A stretch of 64,000 nt of DNA from Bradyrhizobium sp. CCGE-LA001 (GTDB lineage Bacteria; Pseudomonadota; Alphaproteobacteria; Rhizobiales; Xanthobacteraceae), in NCBI RefSeq assembly GCF_000296215.2, contig NZ_CP013949.1, positions 3,217,501 through 3,281,500 on the forward strand. Direction: 5' to 3'. The notes below the pieces were generated by a model. That model had not been told where the DNA came from. It saw only the letters and a program-made list of their open reading frames with translations, and searched no databases. Made by a program: the position numbers and the translations under genes. Positions 53,535 to 61,100 of this stretch are shown piece by piece. How positions within the stretch are numbered: position 1 is the first letter of the stretch; the number at the start of each line of letters is the position of its first letter.

Positions 53535-56500
53535 CACGGCAACCACGCAAAAGCAGCAGCTGCGCGACATTTCACGGCGCCTGATGCGCCTCGATGCGGG
53601 CAAGCAGCACGCATTCCTGTCGCAGCTCGCGGCCAAGGGCGTCAATCTCGCTATGCTGCCGATCGTGCGCCAGGAGCGGAAGCGGGCACCGTTGTCCTTT
53701 GCACAGTCGCGCCTCTGGTTCCTGTGGCGGATGGATCCGAGCAGTGCCGCCTACAACATCTCGGCGACGGTGCGCGTGCGCGGCCAGCTGCAGCCACGCG
53801 CATTGCAGCAGGCCTTCGATGCACTCCTCGTCCGCCACAGCGCGCTTCGCACTGTCTTTCGGCAAGAAGGAGAACAGGCAGAACAAGTCGTCCAGGCCCC
53901 GCAGCCGGCAGCACTTCGCCACCTGATCCTCGACGGCGATGATCGCGAAGGGCAGGCGCATTTGCTGGCGCGGCAGGAAGCGTCGCTGCCGTTCGATCTC
54001 GAAGCCGGCCCGCTCATGCGCGCGGCGTTGCTGACGCTGAACGAAAGCGATCATGTTCTCGTCGTCAGCCTGCACCATATCGTCACCGACGGCTGGTCCA
54101 TGGACGTGCTGGTCGACGAATTCTGGAAGCTCTACGCAGCGTTTGCCTGTGGTGAGGCACCGACCTTCCCAGAGCCGGAGATCGACTATACCGACTACGC
54201 CGATTGGCAGCGGCTCTGGATGAGCGCGGTCGATGGCGAGCGGCAGGTCGATTACTGGACCAAGCGTCTCGCCGATCCGGCGGTGCTCCAACTGCCGATC
54301 GATCGGGCGCGGCCGGCGGTCCCGGACCTCGCGGGATCGGCGTGCCGCATTCCGCTCGATCCGGCGCTGGCGTATGGCTTGCGTGCTCTGGCGCGGCGCC
54401 ACCGCACGACGCTTTTCGCCGTCATGCTGGCGAGCTTCAAGCTGCTGCTCTATCGTTACACGGGCCAATCCGACATCAACATCGGCGTGCCCGTCGCCAA
54501 CAGGCACCGCGACGAAACGCGCGGCGTGATCGGTCTGTTCGTCAACACTCAGGTGCTGCGCACGCAGATCGATGGCCGCGCTGCGATCGCGGATTTCATT
54601 GCGGCGGTTCATTCCGCCACGATGGAGGCACAGGAGAACCAGGATCTTCCGTTCGAACGACTGCTCGAGATCCTGCAGCCTACGCGCAGCCTGAGCCAGA
54701 ATCCGCTCTTCCAGGTGCTCTACAATCACCAGCGTCGTCGCACCTCCAGCAATCCGCCCGATCGGACCGGTCTCCAGATCGAGACGATCGATCCAGAGGT
54801 CGAGACAGTCAAGTTCGACCTCGCGCTCGATACCGACGAGGGGCCGTCCGGCGAAATCCGCGCCATCTTCACCTATGCGACGGCGCTGTTCGAGGCGGCG
54901 ACCATCGAGCGTCTTGCCGCGCACTGGATCACGATCCTGAAGGTGATGGTTGCCGACGACGCGCAGTCGATCGCCGATGTCGCGCTGCTCTCGGAACGGG
55001 AGCTGGAGCGGCTGCGTCAATGGAATCGTGCCAGCGAAACGACAGCCTCATCGTTCGCGCCGGTGCACCGAACGGTTGCACGGCTGGCGGCCGAAACGCC
55101 CGATGCGCCGGCGCTGATCTTCGGCAACGACGAAATCACCTATGACCAGCTCAACCGCCAGGCCAATCGCCTCGCGCACCATCTGATGCGCCTGGGTGTT
55201 GGGCACTCCGACCTCGTTGGCGTGTCGGCACGGCGTTCGCCGCATCTCGTCGTAGCTCTGCTCGCGATTCTGAAGACGGGCGCAGCCTATCTGCCGCTCG
55301 ATCCCGAACATCCGGCGAGGCGACAGGTCGTCACTCTCCGGGATGCCGGCGCGCGTGTCGTGTTGGTTGACGCCGATGGCTCGGCGCTGATGCCGGCGCC
55401 GGCTGGCGTCGAGGTCGTTCCGCTCGGCGCGATCGATCTCGCCAAGGAGAGCGAGAGCGATCCGGAGATCGCGGTGGCGCCAACCAGCCTTGCCTATGTG
55501 ATCTACACCTCCGGCTCGACGGGCATCCCCAAGGGTGTCGCAGTCGAGCACGGTCCGTTCGCGATGCATTGCGAGGTGACGGCCGGGCTCTACGACATGG
55601 ACCGGCATTCGCGCGAGCTGCACTTCCTGTCCTTCACCTTCGACGGCGCCCATGAGCGGCTCTGGACCGCGCTGACCTGCGGCGCAGCGCTCGTGATGCG
55701 CGATGCTGATCTGTGGTCGGCCGAGCAGACAATCGAGGTTCTGCGACGACAGCGCGTCACCAACGCCGGTTTTCCGCCTGCCTACCTGCAACAGCTCGCC
55801 GACTTCGCGGTGTGGCGCGGCGACCCGCCGCCCGTCGAGCTGTACTCGTTCGGCGGCGAGGCAATGCCCAAGGCCGGCTTCGACAAGGTCAAGCGTGCGC
55901 TCAAGCCGCGCACCTTGATCAACGGCTACGGGCCGACTGAAACCGTGGTGACGCCGCTGGTCTGGAAGGTCGATGCCGGCGAGGAGATCGAGGGCAACTA
56001 TGCCCCGATCGGTCGACCCGTGGGCCGCCGCTCGGCCTACATCCTGGACAATGATCTCAACGTCGTTCCGGTCGGCGTGACCGGCGAGCTGTTCATTGGC
56101 GGCGAGGGGCTGGCGCGGGGTTATTGGCGGCGTGCCGAACTGACGGCTGAACGTTTCGTCCCCGATCCGTTCGGCACGTCCGGCGCGCGGCTCTATCGCA
56201 CCGGCGATCTGGCGCGGTGGCGCGCCGATGGCGTGATCGAATATGCCGGCCGCTCCGATCACCAGGTGAAGATCCGCGGCTTCCGGATTGAGCTCGGCGA
56301 GATCGAGGCATGGCTGATGCGGCAGGCCGGCGTGCAGTCGGCCGTGGTCATCGCCCGCGAAGCCGGCGTCAGCCGTCAGTTGGTCGGCTATGTAGCCGGC
56401 GATGGGCCGTTCGAGGAAGCGGCGATGCGCGCGGCGCTCTCGGACGAGCTGCCTGATTACATGGTGCCGGCCCGCATCGTGCGGTTGGAGCAGCTACCGC

Positions 56501-58120
56501 TCACCGCGCACGGCAAGGTCGACCGCGATGCCCTGCCGGCACCAGAGATGCCCACCGCCGCTGGCGCGCACGTCGCCCCGCGCTCGGCAGCCGAGACGGT
56601 GCTCGCCGCGATCTGGGCCGAGCTGCTCGGCCAGCCCGTCATCGGTGTCGAGGACAACTTCTTCGAGCGCGGCGGCGATTCCATCATCTCCCTGCAATTG
56701 GTCGGCCGTGCGCGCCAGGCGGGCCTGCTGATCGAGCCGCGCGACGTCTTCCGCCATCAGACGTTGCAGGATCTGGCGCGCGTGGCGCGGAGTGAGGCCA
56801 GGGTGGGCGACCTCGCACCTGAGCCCGATATCGATGGCCGCGAGCATCCGCTGCTGCCGATCCAGTTGCGGTTCTTCGGTGAGGACGCTGGTGACCGTCA
56901 TCACTGGAACCAAGCCGTCCTGCTGACGCCAAAGTCGCGGCTCGACTGGAAACTGGTCGAACGCTCGGTCGCTGTTCTCATCGCGCATCACGCGGCCTTG
57001 CGCCTGCGGTTCGAGGCGATTGATGGTGACTGGCGCGCAACCTATGGCTCGTCGCCGGCGATATCGGAGCTGTTTGAGAGTCGCAGGAACGTTGGCGGTG
57101 CCACTGAGGTCACGGGGGTCGCCTCGTCGGCCCAGGCCAGCCTGTCGCTGGCCGGGCCGTTGCTGCGCGTGGTCGGCATGGACCTCGCGGATGGCAGCCA
57201 GCGCCTTCTGGTCGTGGTGCATCATCTCGTCATTGACGGCGTGTCATGGCGCGTTCTGCTCGATGATCTTGCGATGGCGTACGATCAGCTCGGCAAGGGG
57301 GCGGCGTCGGTCGCGCTGGCCAGGAGCGAGTCCTATGCATCCTGGGGCGCGCGATTGCAGGCCTATGCTAGGACCGACGAGCTGGCAGCCGAGTTCGATT
57401 ATTGGCTGGAGCGAGGAGCGCAGGCCGCGTTTCCCTGCGACGATGATCATGGCGGGGTCGACCGGGTTGCCGACGGCGAGGAAGTCCTGCTGGTATTCGA
57501 CGCGGCGTTGACGGCTCGGCTGCTGAAGGAAGCCCCGTCCGCCTATCGCACCCAGGTCAATGATCTCCTGCTGGCGGCGCTCGCGCGAGCGGTATCGCGC
57601 TGGAGCGGGATCGAGGATGTCATCGTCGAGCTCGAAGGCCATGGCCGCGAGGACGTCTTCGACGGCGCGGACATATCCCGCACCATTGGCTGGTTCACCA
57701 CGGCCTTTCCGGTGCGGCTGCCGGGCGGCTCCGGTGACGATGCTGCGCTGATCAAAGCCGTCAAGGAGGAGCTTCGGGCCGTTCCGAACCGCGGGCTGGG
57801 TTACGGCGTTCTGCGTCATCTCGGCACCGAGGCGCAGCGCAGCGCGCTGGCGGCACGTCCTGAACCGCGCATCGTCTTCAACTATCTCGGCCAGTTCGAT
57901 TCCAGCATGGGTGAGAGCGCGCCGTTCCGCCTCGCGCCCGAAAGCGCAGGGCCGATGCGCAGCGACAGCGCGCCGCTCGGCCGCTGGGTCAGCATCAACG
58001 GCCAAGTCGGTGAAGGACAATTGCGCCTGTCGTTCAGCTATGGCCGCAGGCGTTACCGGCGCGCAACGATCGAACGTCTCGCGGAGCATTATGCTGCAGC
58101 TCTGCGCGAGCTCGTCGCGC
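53527..58120 (+). other. NRPS module 5: C-A(Lys/Orn-like?)-PCP-E
   Basis: The pocket reads D-G-E-G-S-G-G-V-T-K (Asp706, Glu710; context T-F-D-G-A-H-E-R-L-W). It resembles Lys/Orn-type codes known from pyoverdine-like synthetases (from memory). The E domain makes it D. The PCP core is F-F-E-R-G-G-D-S, with Arg for the usual Leu. Confidence 0.55.
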
Positions 58121-61100
58121 ATTGCACGGGCGGCGCCCGCGGCGTGACGCCGTCGGACTTCGCCTTGTCGAATCTGAAGCAGGCTGATCTCGACGCGCTG
58201 GTCGGCACGACTGATTGCCGTGAGATCGAGGATATCTATCCACTGTCGCCGATGCAGCAGGGCATGCTGTTCCACGCTTTGCGTGACGGCGAGAGTGGAA
58301 ATTACGTCAACCAGATCGGTCTGGAGGTTCGCGGCCTCGATGCCGGAAGGCTGCGCGCGGCTTGGCATGAGGTCAGCACGCGGCACGCCGTGCTGCGAAC
58401 CGGATTTGCGTGGCGCGACCTGTCAGGAGCGGCGCAGCAGGTGGTCTATCGCTCTGCGCGCTTGCCATTCGAGGAAGAGGACTGGCGCACGCGGGCGGCC
58501 ACCATGGACGACGAGGAGTTCCGGACCGCGCTGGCAGGCGTCGCGCAAGCCGAGCGTGCCAGGGCATTCGATCTGTCGCAAGCGCCATTGCAACGGGTTC
58601 GGCTGATCCGGCTCGACGAGGCACGCCACTGGCTGATTTGGACGCACCACCATATCCTGCTCGACGGCTGGAGTGCCGCGCGTCTGATGGCGGAGATCCT
58701 GCAGCACGAACGCGGTGAGCGACTGCCGGCGGTGAGGGGCCGTTATCGCGACTACATCGCGTGGCTGCAAAGACAGGACCCCGAGGCGTCGGCCTCGTTC
58801 TGGCGATCGGCCTTGGCCGAATTGGATGAGCCCAGCTTTCTCGCGGACACGCTGGGAGGGCCGGCAACCAAAGGGGCACCCGGCCACGGCTCGCTGGATC
58901 TGCTGCTCACGGCCGACCTGACGGCAGACCTGCAAGCCTTTGCGCGGCGCGAGCGCGTCACGCTGAACACGCTGGTGCAAGGCGCCTGGGCGCAGCTGTT
59001 GCGCCGTCACACCGGCCAGCGCGCGGTCTGTTTCGGTGCGACGGTCTCGGGACGGCCGGCGGAGATCAGCGGGTCCGAGGAGATGGTCGGCCTCTTCATC
59101 AACACGCTCCCCGTCGTCGATCAGCCGAGCCCACAGACTGAAGTGGGCGCGTGGCTGCGCGACCTCCAGGCGCGCAACACGGACCTGCGCGATCACGGCT
59201 GGATGCCGCTCTATGACATCCAGCGCCTTGCCGGCCGCTCGGGACGCGCACTGTTCGACAATATTCTCGTGTTCGAGAACTATCCGATCGATGAGGCACT
59301 GCGGGGCGAGAGCGAAAGCGGGCGCCGGTTTGGCCGGGTCGAGCAGGTCTCGATCACCAACTATGCGCTGACGGTGGCGGTGTTCGCCAAGTCCGACGGC
59401 ATCAATCTGGGCTTTCGCTACGACCGCAGCCGCTTCGATGACGACCAGATCAGATATCTGCAGGCCTCGCTGTCGCGGCTGCTGGCCAGGGTCGTGGCAG
59501 ACGCGTCGCGGCCGCTTGGTGCGCTCGACAGCCTCGATGCCGACGAGAAGCAGAAAGTGTTCGGCTGGAGCGGTAGCGCCGAGCGGGCCCCGAAGTTCGG
59601 CGATAGCATCGTCGCGCAGATCGAAGCGCGGGCGGCGGCGACGCCATCGGCGATCGCGTTGGTTTTCGGCGAACAACAGATCAGTTATGGCGAACTAAAC
59701 ACGCGTGCCAATTACCTGGCCTCGCGGTTACGGGAGCATGGAATCGGTCGCGACCGGCTGGTCGGCTTGGCGCTCGAGCGCAGCATCGAGCTGATCGTCG
59801 GGGTCCTGGCCGTGCTGAAGGCCGGCGGCGCCTATTTGCCGCTCGATCCCGACTATCCGTCCGATCGCCTGCTTCACATGCTGCGCGATAGCGGAGCGGC
59901 GCTTGTGCTCACTCAGGACCGACTGCTTCCGCATCTGGCACCGGTGATCGCGGACGCGGGCGCCGAGGCCTGGACCATCGACGGCGAGGCTCACCTCGAT
60001 GAGCCTGCCGGCAATCTGGATACGGCGCTTCATCCGGACAGCCTCGCCTATGTGATGTACACGTCGGGATCGACCGGCGTGCCCAAGGGCGTAGCCTGCT
60101 CGCATCGCGCGCTGGCGGCACGGCTCGGCTGGATGCAGGGGGAGTATGGTCTCGATGCCGGCGAGACCCTGCTGCACAAGACGCCGTTCAGCTTCGACGT
60201 CTCGGTCTGGGAAATCTTATGGCCGCTCGCAACCGGCGCGCGGCTTGCGATCGCAGCTCCCGGCGCGCATCGCGAGCCGCGGCTTCTGGTGGACGCCGTT
60301 GTCGCCCATGACGTGACGACGCTGCACTTCGTGCCTCAGATGCTCGAGCATTTCGTGACCGAGCCTGGCGCGACCCGCTGTACCTCGCTCAAGCGTCTGT
60401 TTGCCGGCGGCGAGGCGCTGTCGCTCGACCTGATGGCGCGCGTGCTCGCGGCGTTTCCTGATGTCCGGTTCGACAATCGCTACGGTCCAACCGAAGCCCT
60501 CATCAACGCGACCTATTGGACCTGTCGTGACGAGGGTGCGGCGCGCGTGCCGATCGGACGGCCCATTCCCGGCGTCACGATTCGCATCCTCGATAGCGAT
60601 CTGAACATGGTTCCGGCGGGCGTAACCGGTGAGCTGTTCATCGGCGGGGCGGGTCTGGCGCGGGGCTATTGGCAGCGCGAAACGGTGACGGCGGAGCATT
60701 TCATTCCCGATCCCTTCGGCGGGGAGGGCGAGCGGCTCTATCGATCGGGAGATCTGGCGCGCTGGCGCGCCGATGGCGCGATCGACTATGTCGGGCGCGC
60801 GGACCATCAGATCAAGATCCGTGGCTTCCGCATCGAGCTCGGCGAGATCGAGGCACGGCTGCTCGAGCAGCCCAGCGTTCGCTCCGCTGTCGCGGTGGCG
60901 CGCGACGTCGGCGCAAGCCGTCAGCTCCTTGGCTATGTCAGCGGTACCGAAGGATTGGAAGAGGCAGGCTTGCGGACCGCGCTGTCGGCCGTGTTGCCCG
61001 ACTATATGGTGCCACCGAGAATCGTGGTGCTGGAGCGGTTGCCCTTGATGCCGAGCGGCAAGGTAGATCGTCACGCGCTGCCGGCGCCCGACATGGCCCA

